DNA of 64,000 nt from Pseudomonas sp. ANT_H4 (GCF_008369295.1 NZ_VOBG01000009.1:124001-188000); one strand, 5' to 3'; positions 42,728 through 51,932 are shown, numbered from the stretch's first letter. Numbers and translations: made by a program. The notes: generated by a model from the sequence alone, not told the origin.

Positions 42728-43849
42728 ATGAATGCAGCTACAGAACAACTCGATCAATACACGTTCACCGACTTCACTTCCCTGAGATACAGCCCGAAAT
42801 TCGTAGCGGAAAGCTTGCAGATAAGTTCGCAAACCCTGAAAGCGATCGAGAAGGATAACGACCTCACAATCGACCGAATTCGTGGGCCTGTCGGTGTTCG
42901 TAGTTACTCACTGATGGATATGTTCCGCATTGCTGCAATCCGCCGCCAGAACGGCAATACCAAAGGCCTTGGTCGACAAATCACGATCAGCACCTACGTA
43001 CAAAAAGGCGGCACCGCAAAAACCACCACCACTTGCAACACGGGAATTTTGTCAGCGCTGGCAGGCTATAAAACGCTGATCATCGACAACGATCCTCAGG
43101 CAGACGTTTCCAGCATGTTGGGCTATGACCCAGATCAGACGACCGAGGAACTTGCCGAGCTTGGTCTACCGGTGGACCGTGCGGTTGAAGGCCATTTGGG
43201 CAACTTGATGCGCCTCGGGTCAACCTTCCCGCCCATGGATCTGGATCAGGTGATCAAGAAACCTTTCGGCGAGGATGGCCCCCACCTGATACCCGCATTC
43301 GATTCGCTTGACGACATGGATGTGGTCCTTAGAAACGCGCAAGGCGCTGACTTTCGGTATTCGCTGTTCATTGAGCGGGCTCGGCAAGGCAAGGTCCCGC
43401 ATTGCGACCTGTCCAGCTACGACGTGATCATCATGGACAACGCCCCATCCGGCACCATGCTTTCGCGTAACAGCCTCGCCGCTGCGGATTTCTTGTTGTG
43501 CCCAATACGCATGGACAAATTTTCGTTTCGAGCATTGTCGCGACTGGCTTTCAAGATCAATGACATGAGCGCGGATTTCGGGCGGGCCCCTGAAATCATC
43601 GCGATTCCGACGATGTACATCAGGAACCGTCCTCGTATTCAAGCTAACTTGGCTAGGCTTTCTTCGCTGTTCCCGGGTAAGGTGACCGAGCAGCAGTTGA
43701 TCCATTCCGAGGACTATTCGAAGAGCCTGGAGGATGGCATCCCGCTGGTGCTCTGGAAACAAGGTACCGAAAACTCCCTCGGCGCCTTCCGTAAGGTATT
43801 CGACGAAGTCATGGAACGCGCTAAGTCCGTGCTGGAGAAATCCAAATGA
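42728..43849 (+). CDS. parA: ParA, type Ia partition ATPase
   Basis: 373 residues from ATG 42728; a GTG at 42719 is an alternative. The N-terminal HTH (about 15-75: YSPKFVAESLQISSQTLKAI) is characteristic of type Ia ParA proteins, which also repress their own operon. The ATPase has deviant Walker A KGGTAKTTTT (about residue 95), IIDNDPQADVSSM (A') and a Walker B-like VIIMDNAPSG. It positions plasmid copies by interacting with ParB on the nucleoid. Its stop overlaps the parB ATG (ATGA). Confidence 0.95.
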   Translation: MNAATEQLDQYTFTDFTSLRYSPKFVAESLQISSQTLKAIEKDNDLTIDRIRGPVGVRSYSLMDMFRIAAIRRQNGNTKGLGRQITISTYVQKGGTAKTTTTCNTGILSALAGYKTLIIDNDPQADVSSMLGYDPDQTTEELAELGLPVDRAVEGHLGNLMRLGSTFPPMDLDQVIKKPFGEDGPHLIPAFDSLDDMDVVLRNAQGADFRYSLFIERARQGKVPHCDLSSYDVIIMDNAPSGTMLSRNSLAAADFLLCPIRMDKFSFRALSRLAFKINDMSADFGRAPEIIAIPTMYIRNRPRIQANLARLSSLFPGKVTEQQLIHSEDYSKSLEDGIPLVLWKQGTENSLGAFRKVFDEVMERAKSVLEKSK

Positions 43850-44880
43850 GGAAAACCAGTCCTATCGGCAAACCCGCGGTCATCGCTACTGAGGGCAGTA
43901 GCATTCAGGGCGTCTCAGTCCCAAAAACTATGCCTGTGGCACATCTGAAACCGATGGAAGAGGTTCTTCGGCAGATTGGCCTGTCTGATGATCCAGCCTC
44001 TGAAACTCTGTCACCTCCGAACGGTGCGTTGGTATCCGCTCCACGTCACTTTGAGCCAGGTCCTGCGGATGTCGAGTTGGCCACGGAGAAGCTTCCAGGC
44101 GAAGTGATGTTTCTTCAGATGTCGCTCATTCGCAAGGGGAAGTACCAACCCCGCCGAGTGTTTGACCAGGAGAAGCTTGCCCTACTCGCGAATACCATCG
44201 AAGACAACGGCGGACTCAACAACGCGATCGTTGTTCGGCCGCTGCCAGATGGGAACTTCGAGCTGATTGCTGGCGAACGTCGCTTCCTGGCGCACGAGCT
44301 GTTGCGCAAACACACCATCTACGCCCTTGTCCGTCACCTCACTGATGAAGAAGCGGCCGTACTGTCCGTTGCGGATAACGACGCACGCGAAGACCTCACT
44401 GATTTTGAACGTGGCGTCAGCTACAAGCAGCTGCTCGACGACAAGATCGTTCAGAACCAGACTGAGCTGTCCCGTCGGGTCGGGCGCAGCATGGCCACCA
44501 TCAGCCGGTGCCTGGCGTACTTCAAACTGCCAGCGCCAGTCATTGGTATGCTTGAGGAAAATCCGGAACTCATCGGTAACAGGGTCGTGGCTGACCTGGT
44601 CGCGCTTTCTGACCAAGGCCATACAGAAACGGTCATTGCTGCGGCCTCGAGGATTCGCGACGGCTCCTCCCAGGACAGCTCAATCAACTGGGCCAAGAGC
44701 GAAGTCCGTAAAAAGGAGCATCCGCACACCCCATCGCCTCCCAAGCACATTGCTTACAAGGAGCGCACCCAGTTGGATGCGCGCATTGACGGGCGTAAAG
44801 TGATCCTGACACCACCAAAAGGTGTCAATCCAGAAGAGGTCCTAAAGTACCTGGAGGAGATGCTGAAAGAACGTTCGTAG
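43846..44880 (+). CDS. parB: ParB, partition CTPase and centromere-binding protein
   Basis: 344 residues. The N-terminal ~80 residues are disordered or ParA-interacting. The ParB/Srx-like CTP-binding domain includes RRVFDQEKLALLANTIEDNG and LIAGERRFLAHELL. The HTH is NQTELSRRVGRSMATISRCLA, and the C-terminal dimer domain ends in EEVLKYLEEML. The domain order is that of Spo0J/KorB-type ParB. It is coupled to parA. The parS-like palindromes begin about 1.1 kb downstream, and their half-site TTTCAC equals the half-site of Spo0J-type parS. Confidence 0.94.
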   Translation: MRKTSPIGKPAVIATEGSSIQGVSVPKTMPVAHLKPMEEVLRQIGLSDDPASETLSPPNGALVSAPRHFEPGPADVELATEKLPGEVMFLQMSLIRKGKYQPRRVFDQEKLALLANTIEDNGGLNNAIVVRPLPDGNFELIAGERRFLAHELLRKHTIYALVRHLTDEEAAVLSVADNDAREDLTDFERGVSYKQLLDDKIVQNQTELSRRVGRSMATISRCLAYFKLPAPVIGMLEENPELIGNRVVADLVALSDQGHTETVIAAASRIRDGSSQDSSINWAKSEVRKKEHPHTPSPPKHIAYKERTQLDARIDGRKVILTPPKGVNPEEVLKYLEEMLKERS

Positions 44881-44902
44881 CAACTGCTCCGCAATCAGAA
44901 AT

Positions 44903-44930
44903 CGCCACTGGAAACGGTGGCGTGATTTTG
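44903..44930 (+). terminator. Probable parAB terminator
   Basis: CGCCAC-tggaaacg-GTGGCG followed by TGATTTTG, 22 bases after the parB stop. The U-run is short. Confidence 0.5.
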
Positions 44931-45119
44931 TCTCCCCCTCGGTCCCCCTCTCAGCTGCATACCTGTCGAACAGCATTCTTTACCTCACGCGACGCTTTCC
45001 ACCGGTGCCGTAGGGCGCCCACGTCACTTGTCAGCGGTCTTGCCTAGCTATTGCGTGCATTAACTGCTGTGCAGCCGGTATCTTGATCACCATAAAGCCA
45101 AGACAACTGGATATGCCGT

Positions 45120-45731
45120 ATGCACAACTACCCCGCGGAATCGCTCGATATTCAAGCTCGCTTGTATGGGTTGGGCCTGATGCCGGCCCACCTGATGCTT
45201 ATCGGGTCTTTTATCGTTGCATATGGTCTCTTCGAGACAACGCTTGAGCGTGCACTCTGGTCACTCTCGGAAACTGACGTGGCAGGAACACGGCCTTTTA
45301 CCGAAAAGTTGAAGTCTGAAGACCAATTCAAGATGCTAGGTGGCGGGAACTCGAACCTCAGCGATAAATGCAATGCGGTGCTTAAAGTCGCCGCGAATGC
45401 CGCGGTTGATTTGAACGACTACCGCAACAGCCTTGTTCACGGATACCTGCTAGCTGTGGGCGGTACACCGATGTTCATGAGGAATCCAGCTTGGCACGAC
45501 GTCAAGCGGAACAAGCCCGTAGGCGACGCTTACATTGATGAGCCATTTCAGGATCTTGTCCTTATCGCAGCTTGGACGCTCTTCAAGGTCGTTCAACTTG
45601 CAGAGAAATCGCTCGCGGATCCAGCCGCGGAGCGTGCCATTGAAGCCCTAGCAGAAGATGTGAACCGGGCGAGAAGCTACGCCAACGAAACACGGCATTT
45701 GTGCCAGCTCATGAATTCGGAAAAGTACTGA
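45120..45731 (+). CDS. HEPN-like domain protein
   Basis: 203 residues, mostly helical. The segment DLNDYRNSLVHGYL contains RNSLVH, matching the R-N-x(3)-H motif of HEPN domains (often RNases or nucleotide-binding partners of MNT antitoxins). An N-terminal helix (IVAYGLFETTLERALWSL) fits the first HEPN helix. No nucleotidyltransferase partner is adjacent. It sits between parAB and the parS-like array. The assignment rests on one motif plus helical context; it might also be a structural, non-catalytic HEPN. Confidence 0.55.
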   Translation: MHNYPAESLDIQARLYGLGLMPAHLMLIGSFIVAYGLFETTLERALWSLSETDVAGTRPFTEKLKSEDQFKMLGGGNSNLSDKCNAVLKVAANAAVDLNDYRNSLVHGYLLAVGGTPMFMRNPAWHDVKRNKPVGDAYIDEPFQDLVLIAAWTLFKVVQLAEKSLADPAAERAIEALAEDVNRARSYANETRHLCQLMNSEKY

Positions 45732-45956
45732 GGCAAAATCTCAACCTGGTTGGGGTCGTCTCCGGACTACTCAAACGGCGCCAGTCTCTCGCTGCCGCCG
45801 GCACATCACGATGTCCCTCCCCTCCGGATCATACCCTCGATACTACGTGTCCAAAGCTGTGAGCATCCCGGGCCTGATCTAGAGCCTCTAAGTTTACGCC
45901 CTAAAAATGCTCCCAACCTGTTGATTTTTAACGGTTGGATTTAGGCTCCACCATAT

Positions 45957-47219
45957 TTTTCACTGTGAAATTTAGGTGCATCTGGTAATTTTCACTGTGA
46001 AAATCCTTCATAACGCTGTCTGTTTTTCACTGTGAAAAACTGCCTTTCTTCATATCCAACTGTCCTCCCTTTCGGCTATTCAACCTCGCCGGCCCAGGCA
46101 CCCGTTTTCCTAATAATCGAAGCCCTAAACCCACATGCTGTAACCACATACTTATAGCAGTGGGAGCTATGCACAACACACTGTGCATTACGCATTGTGT
46201 AGTGCGAACTGAGCAATGCGCAGTGTGAACCAACCACTAGTGACTCATGAGCGACATCACAGGCGACCTTACCAGGTATGGGTAAGTCTTCTTTCGGCAA
46301 CCCTGAGCGTCTATCCCATGTTTTTCACAGTGAAAACCTGCCCCTCGATTTTTCGCAAAAAGCGCCAGATATGTTTCGATCGAATTTTTCACAGTGAAAA
46401 TCTTCGCTTCTATTTTTCACCGTGAAAACATACCTGGGTCGCATACAGTACTTAAGCTCAACCAGATTTCGCCAGCTCTCGTTTTCACAGTGAAATTAAC
46501 GACCACGCAGCTGTGCATGTTGTTAGCGATCCATAGGCCCCTCCGACCGGTACTTCGCGCTCCTGCTAAACAGCCACCTGTTCAGCAAAGATTTTCACCG
46601 TGAAAAAGACCATGCCCTTACATCAGGTAAGCCCTTGTCCGTCCATGTGAGTCTCCTGACAAAGCAACACCAGTCTACTGCTCGTTTTCACTGTGAAAAC
46701 CCTGCCGCGGCATGCTTACTCGAGCCGTGGACCTTCGAGGCAGCCATATGAACTTACCAAGGCTTTAACCGGCTGAGACACGACTCCGTTACCAGATCTT
46801 CGGGCAGAGCCTTTTCACTATGAAAACAGGCAGCTAGTGGAGTCTGGCGTTACGCAAACAGATACAGGTTTTCACTGTGAAAGACTCACGCTACTTAACT
46901 CTGGCCATCTGTCTGCCGGCGTCGCCCAATCGGTTGGCCTAGAGACTGGTCGCCAGCAGGCCCCGTGAGGACGATCGACCAGAATTTTTTCACAGTGAAA
47001 ACCTAAAGACAGAGGCACCGTACTTAAGACACGTAGCTAGAGGTTTTCACTGTGAAAGCCTGCTCTAAGGCAATGGCGGGATTTTTTCGGGTTCTCCATC
47101 AATGTCCAAATCGTGGAAAAGGCATCGATGATAGGGCGCCGTAGGTTGTCACTGTGAAATATCACGTGCCTGAGCCTGCAAGCCGAAGCCTGGGCGATGA
47201 GCGATTTTCACTGTGAAAA
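45957..47219. repeat. Array of parS-like palindromes (candidate centromere)
   Basis: About 15 copies of the 15-base palindrome TTTTCACNGTGAAAA lie in 1.26 kb without genes. Starts of TTTTCAC are near 45957, 45989, 46024, 46322, 46386, 46414, 46482, 46592, 46685, 46812 (CTATG variant), 46869, 46987, 47044, 47146 (TTGTCAC variant) and 47205. The central base is T, A or C. Spacing is irregular (28 to 298 bases) and the intervening DNA is unrelated. Half-site TTTCAC/GTGAAA equals that of Spo0J-type parS (TGTTTCACGTGAAACA) with one inserted centre base. With parAB 1.1 kb away it is most likely the ParB-binding centromere. Confidence 0.75.
46177..46227. repeat. Imperfect inverted repeat inside the palindrome array
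   Basis: CACACTGTGCATT (46177-46189) and AATGCGCAGTGTG (46215-46227): 13-base arms with one G-T pair, in a 280-base gap of the palindrome array. Function unknown. Confidence 0.45.
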
Positions 47220-47316
47220 TTGTTAAACGCACCTGTTTCATCCCAGCACCAGCACCAGCACCAGACAGCGTGGAGCGCTACTGTCAACCGAATAGCATCA
47301 CTTAATACCTAATACA

Positions 47317-47346
47317 TATAGCTACGTGTTAACAGTCGATTACAAT
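47317..47346 (+). promoter_or_regulatory. Possible promoter of the gene at 47416
   Basis: TATAGCTACGTGTTAA partly matches the shared motif, and TACAAT (47341-47346) is a good -10. It lies between the last palindrome and the leader. Confidence 0.4.
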
Positions 47347-47361
47347 GCTTTGTGATTCATA

Positions 47362-47407
47362 CCGAGTTACACCCAAAGGCTCAATCAGAGCCACCTAAAC
47401 ACCTCGG
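47362..47407 (+). promoter_or_regulatory. Leader RNA with RBS-complementary arm (gene at 47416)
   Basis: CCGAG (47362-47366) pairs with CTCGG (47403-47407), which overlaps the RBS CGGAG. The inner hairpin GGCTC-aatca-GAGCC spans 47378-47392. It is the weakest of the six leaders (five pairs), but the layout after a CAT triplet is the same. Confidence 0.45.
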
Positions 47408-47415
47408 AGATGCAC

Positions 47416-47928
47416 ATGACTTCTATCGCACTGGTACTCGCTGAAGGCTCAGGCACCATTTTCGCTAATACCGATCGGACCTCTGACCGAGCTCCGCTGA
47501 TGGTTGGATATGTCGAGTTCTTGCTGAACAAAGAAAAGAACCAAAAGCTCAAACTCGACGTAGCAGTCTGGTTAAAGCAAAAGACAAATTCGGACGAAAA
47601 GTTTTACTCACTCGCGATCGGCGGTATCAATGCCAGCCTGTTTGTAGAAAAAGAAAAGGTGGGTGATGGCCCGGACTACGCGGGTAGTTTCGGATTCAAT
47701 CACGAAATGCGTATCGCTGGCTGGAAGAAGCCAGGTGTCAACGGCGCAAAGGATTACATCAGCCTGTCCATTACACCCAAGATAAAGAATGCATCCCAGG
47801 CTGCTCCCCAACAAAACCCGGCCTCAACATCGGCCGCTTCGCAAGGTCAAACAAATCAACAAGCTCAAGGGCATGCTGATCAGTCCGAGCCGCCTGTTGA
47901 TACCGGGAATACTCAGTTCGTCTTCTAG
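47416..47928 (+). CDS. Small protein, DUF736-like or OB-like
   Basis: 170 residues from ATG 47416 (GGAG seven bases upstream; ATG 47410 abuts the RBS). The first 115 residues are beta-rich (VEFLLNKEKNQKLKLDVAVWLK, with AGWKKPGVNGAKDYISLSITP near the end), similar in rhythm to DUF736 proteins common on plasmids. Residues 118-170 are a Gln/Ala/Ser-rich disordered tail ending in DTGNTQFVF, reminiscent of SSB-type interaction tails. It lies between the palindrome array and oriV and is under an RNA leader. The family assignment is tentative. Confidence 0.6.
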   Translation: MTSIALVLAEGSGTIFANTDRTSDRAPLMVGYVEFLLNKEKNQKLKLDVAVWLKQKTNSDEKFYSLAIGGINASLFVEKEKVGDGPDYAGSFGFNHEMRIAGWKKPGVNGAKDYISLSITPKIKNASQAAPQQNPASTSAASQGQTNQQAQGHADQSEPPVDTGNTQFVF

Positions 47929-47947
47929 GATCCGGTAACCCCCCCAG

Positions 47948-47976
47948 CCCCGCACGCACGTGCGGGGTTTTTTTTT
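47948..47976 (+). terminator. Terminator upstream of the origin
   Basis: CCCCGCAC-gcac-GTGCGGGG followed by T9. It isolates oriV from upstream transcription. Confidence 0.93.
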
Positions 47977-48300
47977 GCCAGTTTATGGTCTGTGCTTCTG
48001 TATAGGCGTGGAAAAGCCAGCTTCTGCCACCCCTTCGAGATATTCCATACGCCGGAATTTACGGCTCAGCTCATTCTGTTGTGCACGTTTACCTCGCTGG
48101 CTGTCGGAATGCTGGAGGAGTTCAACGACGTGGCACAGCAAGACAAACAACCAAGCTCTGTCCAGGTGCATTCAAGTTTTTCACAATCTCGGCCGTGGTC
48201 ATCGACTTCAAATGTGCCACGGATAGATGAGCTCGATACGGGCATTAACCGAATTACGGGGACTGACTAAACCCACCTGAATACGGGCGCATATCAGCAA

Positions 48301-49199
48301 TTGTGCCATCGTTAGATCACTGAAATCCTCAAATCTCCGTAAGTTGTGCCATCGCTGAGGCTTTTGTTCATTTACGCGTACATCAGATGTGCCGCCGTTC
48401 GGATAAATAGCCAGAAACGATTACAACCGCTTTTCACTGTGAAAACAGCGGCAGACGTTTCCGCATCAATGCGAGGGCCTAGGATCACTATAGAGTCTTG
48501 TGGGGGAGCGCAGGGGTCTATTGGGGATTAAGCAAAATGCGCCTCCCTAATGTGCCATCAATAGTGACCTGACGTGGGTATAGAGCCTGTTGATCTACCA
48601 AGCAAAACCCAAATGTGCCATCGCTAGAGCATTGCTAAAGTAAACCTCATAAAATTGCCCTTGATGGTTCCACCGTTCTAACAGTGATGTGCCACGGTTA
48701 GATAAGCGCTTGTGAAAAAAACCTTACCAAAATCCCTTGAAGGCCTTTAAATACGTGGGGTTCAGGATATGTGCCATCGTTAGAACGGTGGTTCTCTAAG
48801 ATTGGCACAATCCGGGGAGGCATCTAACGATGGCACATATCCGCCCTAACAGAGGCACATCCCACTAAGCCTGGCACCGTGCAGCTCTAAAGAGGGCACA
48901 TTGAACACAAGCGCTGGCACAGTTGCCACTAACGATGGCACACAAAATTGGCTGGAGGCCTTATAAACCGGGGCTTTAGGGGGGGCACTAACAAAGCTTC
49001 TAAGAAGCAGTAGAAACAAAACAAGCTGTTGTTAGTTTTTTTGATCTGACCAAGCGAGAAGGCAAAACTGGAAAGCGAAGAAAAAGATGAACACTAACGA
49101 TGGAACAATTCGACCCTGAGGATGGCACCGAGAAAAGATTGACCCACGCGGAAACGATCGGGTAATGTGCCACCACAGTCACCCAATGGCACATTTGAG
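48301..49199. repeat. Iteron array, candidate oriV
   Basis: About 16 copies of a 16-18 base iteron, consensus ATGTGCCATCGTTAGA. Forward copies: near 48301, 48344, 48387 (degenerate), 48551, 48613, 48687 and 48769. Inverted copies: near 48794, 48822, 48845, 48864, 48886, 48908, 48928, 49093 and 49114. Partial copies of both orientations occur at 49164-49196, just before repA. The orientation switches near 48790. The 47977-48300 part holds no recognised gene or iteron. Rep_3-type initiators bind such iterons, and copies overlapping the repA start suggest autoregulation and handcuffing. Confidence 0.85.
48431..48445. repeat. Isolated parS-like palindrome inside the origin
   Basis: TTTTCACTGTGAAAA, a perfect copy 1.2 kb from the main array, lying between forward iterons. 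Confidence 0.6.
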
Positions 49200-50654
49200 A
49201 TGGAAACCTCTTCAAAACGATCAGGAACAAAAAGGAAATCTATTACGCCCGGCGATGTGGATCAGGATCCACCGAAGCGTAAACGTGCTCCTAAAATCCT
49301 GGTGGTTCGGGAGATTGAACCCTCGAAAGCAGTTGAGCTGAAAAAAGCTGTGGAAGCCCTGGCGATGCGAAACGTCTCCACGACCAGCGACTTCACGTTC
49401 TTGCAGCGCAAGCTCTACAACACACTAACTCAGTTCGCCCAACAAAGGCCAGACACTGAGATGGTCCACGACATCCCGATCAAACTGGTTGAAGAACATG
49501 TGGGTCATACGACCTCGAACAGTAGAGACCACCTGAAAAAAGTCCTCCGTGGAATGACTCAGGTACAGGTTGAGTTTGATTACAAAGGCGAGAGCCCTGG
49601 TCGAAAAAGTGGTTGGGGGGTCGCAAATCTGATCGCAGAGGCTTACATCCTCGAAGACAACCAGACCATCCGCTATTCATTTCCTCCGGAATTGAAACGC
49701 CGGCTACTCGACCCAACAATTTTCAATTTGATTGATCTGCGAATGCAGTATCACTTCACAAGCTACTCAGCACTCTCCCTGCACGAGCTAGTCTCTCGCT
49801 ACTTTGGGTTCTCCCAGAAAGAAACATTCAGGGAGCATTGGACTGCCTGGAGTGTGCTGCTCTCAGGCTCAGCTACCCCACATGCTGAATTCCGTGACTT
49901 CAATAAAATGCTTGGGCGAGCTGTTGACCAGGTCAACAGTATTGAAGGCCGCTTCAAAATCGAAGTCGTCGTGACCAAAAACAACCGGAAGTACGACAAA
50001 CTGTGGTTCAAGCTCGAGACTCTGATGCAACCTGAGTTGGGGCTCTCGCCTGCTCCTGAGATCGTCGGTGCTGATGTATCAAAGCGGCTGAAGGCTCTTT
50101 CCTTGAGTTCAAAGGACATTGAGGAAATGGCAATGAGTCACGATGAGGAGTATTTGTTGGCGCAGGCCGACTACACCGAGTCGCAGATGAAGAAAAAAGA
50201 CTCTGTAGCAAGTCCTGCTGCGTACTTCAAAGCAGCCGTAGCTAACAACTACGCAAAAGCACCAAGTAAACAGAAATCGCCTACAACATCAAATACTCCG
50301 CCAGATGCCCCTAGACCGGCCAAAGCAGCTAAAAAGCTCGCTGCCTCCTCACAGGCTTCTTCTACGAACCAGATGGATGTGCTTCTGGAGCAATGGGGTG
50401 CAGCTCAACGCACAACCATACGGGACGAGATCAATGCTCTGAGTCCAGAAGAGCGCCAAGAGCTTTTTGCGAGTTACGAGCCGAAGCTGAAGAATGACGA
50501 TATGGCTTTCAAACAATACAAATCCAAGGGCTGGACCCCTATGGTCCTGAATTGCCTCGTGGCAATAATCTTTGAAGAGCGATTTCAGGAAGCTCCAACA
50601 TCAGACCAATTGTTGCAATTCCTGCTATCGGCGAACGCCGGCGTCAAAGCGTAA
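49200..50654 (+). CDS. repA: Replication initiator protein (Rep_3/RepB-like)
   Basis: 484 residues from ATG 49200; an upstream ATG at 49167 lies within iteron sequence. The basic N-terminus (SKRSGTKRKS, PPKRKRAPK) is followed by tandem winged-helix regions (about 55-290: FLQRKLYNTLTQFAQ, FTSYSALSLHELVSRYFGFS, FRIRLG-like elements absent, EVVVTKNNRKYDKLWFKLE) typical of iteron-binding initiators. A Lys/Ala/Ser-rich linker leads to an extra C-terminal helical domain (about 385-484) longer than in minimal Rep_3 proteins. The iteron array immediately upstream supports the call. Convergent, with 10 bases between, to the minus-strand gene at 50665. Confidence 0.88.
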   Translation: METSSKRSGTKRKSITPGDVDQDPPKRKRAPKILVVREIEPSKAVELKKAVEALAMRNVSTTSDFTFLQRKLYNTLTQFAQQRPDTEMVHDIPIKLVEEHVGHTTSNSRDHLKKVLRGMTQVQVEFDYKGESPGRKSGWGVANLIAEAYILEDNQTIRYSFPPELKRRLLDPTIFNLIDLRMQYHFTSYSALSLHELVSRYFGFSQKETFREHWTAWSVLLSGSATPHAEFRDFNKMLGRAVDQVNSIEGRFKIEVVVTKNNRKYDKLWFKLETLMQPELGLSPAPEIVGADVSKRLKALSLSSKDIEEMAMSHDEEYLLAQADYTESQMKKKDSVASPAAYFKAAVANNYAKAPSKQKSPTTSNTPPDAPRPAKAAKKLAASSQASSTNQMDVLLEQWGAAQRTTIRDEINALSPEERQELFASYEPKLKNDDMAFKQYKSKGWTPMVLNCLVAIIFEERFQEAPTSDQLLQFLLSANAGVKA

Positions 50655-50664
50655 AGTGAAACGA

Positions 50665-51612
50665 TCAACCCTGCGGCGTTGCCATGAGACCTGTGCGTTT
50701 GATCAACGAAAGCAGAGTATCAGCAGTGAGGAAGGGCGCATTCTTCAACATCTGCTCCATCACAAGAGTGCTCAACTGATAGCAGTCACCAGGTCCGATC
50801 GGTAACGATCTTGAGGTTACCCCCTTCGCATTAACGGAAAGGAAAACTTTTCCCGGCTGATTTTCCAACACAAACCATTTTTCGTTCTGTGCACCGTGGC
50901 CTTTTCCTTCGAACTTGTTCTGGATTTGAAGCAGCGTAGCCAAAACCGATGGTAATTCCCGGGTAGAAAGTTGAATCGCGATCTTGTCGTCCCAGTTGTA
51001 GCACCGATCGCCAGAGGATACGGAAGCTTCAATTCGAATGGTGTGCTCTTCGTTTCTGGTCTGATCAGCAGAGAAACAAACTGCAACCTTCCCGCCATAC
51101 ACGTGCCGATTCACATAGTTTTTGGCTGTTTGTTGCTTCTGCGTGTCATCGATCTCGCTGAGTGGTTCACTGACGTCTATTGACGCATTTGCACTGTCGT
51201 TGGCTGCTGGGGCCGCTTCACTGGCGGCAGGACGGTTCAAGTCGGTGTGCATTGCCTTGTCGTATGTCATGCGCAGGTAGCCCGCATCGTCATTCTCAGG
51301 GCAACCGCTGTCTACCCACCGCTTCAATACCTTTGCAAATATCGGACCCTCAGTTCTGCCAATTGCCACGAGCAGAGGAATGCTTGCCGGGGCTAATTTA
51401 GCTTTGGCCAGACGTTCATTTACGACAGGAAGGACAGAGAAAAAAATGCCTTGGAGATATGCCTTCGATTGAGCGTCGCCAGCTGTAGCGCGTTCTATGG
51501 AGGAGGTGAGAGTATTGCCCTCAAGGGAATGTATCTCCTCCAACACCTCAGTCGACGGAACCGGTATTTTAAGGCGGAGAAGTTCGGAACTGGTAACACG
51601 CGTGTTGAACAT
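50665..51612 (-). CDS. Hypothetical protein next to repA
   Basis: 315 residues from ATG 51612 (AGGA nine bases upstream; the frame opens at 51648). The N-terminal ~150 residues are helical (VLEEIHSLEGNTLTSSIERA). There is a low-complexity Ala/Asn/Ser linker, then a beta-rich domain (about 190-280: GKVAVCFSADQT, WFVLENQPGKVFLSV). No family was recognised. Its promoter region carries four repeats of ATCTTATCAAT (51611-51693), suggesting tight regulation. Position suggests a role in copy control or stability, but this is inference. Confidence 0.65.
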   Translation of the reverse strand: MFNTRVTSSELLRLKIPVPSTEVLEEIHSLEGNTLTSSIERATAGDAQSKAYLQGIFFSVLPVVNERLAKAKLAPASIPLLVAIGRTEGPIFAKVLKRWVDSGCPENDDAGYLRMTYDKAMHTDLNRPAASEAAPAANDSANASIDVSEPLSEIDDTQKQQTAKNYVNRHVYGGKVAVCFSADQTRNEEHTIRIEASVSSGDRCYNWDDKIAIQLSTRELPSVLATLLQIQNKFEGKGHGAQNEKWFVLENQPGKVFLSVNAKGVTSRSLPIGPGDCYQLSTLVMEQMLKNAPFLTADTLLSLIKRTGLMATPQG

Positions 51613-51693
51613 TTTATCAAGTCCTGGGCAAAAGGTAGATCCAATCAATAGGCCTGATTAAGATCTTATCAATCATCCAGTATCTTATCAATA
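51611..51693. repeat. Four direct repeats in the promoter of the 51612 gene
   Basis: ATTTTATCAAGT (51611), ATCCAATCAATA (51639), ATCTTATCAATC (51663) and ATCTTATCAATA (51682), spaced 28, 24 and 19 bases. They are operator-like. The first copy overlaps the start codon of the minus-strand gene. The rest of the 51613-51932 gap shows no gene. Confidence 0.55.
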
Positions 51694-51932
51694 CGTGTTA
51701 TTTCCCACTATTTTAAAAGGTTATTTGGCTGCTTTTTGAGAATTAAAACAGTCGCAAATGAATAAAAGCTGTTCGGCCCATCTGCGTCAGTTTTATGTTC
51801 CTGCGTCATACCGCGCACTTATTGAGAATGCACTGCGCAGTTGTGGTGAAATGGTCGCCACAAAATCATCGGGTGGGATCTGAGGTGGCTAGGGCTATAG
51901 GTAGGCAAAAAACGGATCTGCGCGAGGCGCAT

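Noticed and set aside
46216..46603. Two overlapping plus-strand frames in the palindrome array
   Set aside because: They consist of repeat-derived FTVKT-like segments and have no RBS; the array is best read as non-coding.
45957..47219. CRISPR array
   Set aside because: The repeats are 15-base palindromes with irregular spacing of 28-298 bases, no uniform spacers and no cas genes.
47992..48270. 92-residue frame upstream of the iterons
   Set aside because: It starts just after a terminator with no RBS, its composition is not protein-like, and it overlaps an equally weak frame on the same strand.
48301..49130. CRISPR-like or tandem repeat locus
   Set aside because: The repeats are degenerate, occur in both orientations and lie directly before a Rep gene, which fits iterons.
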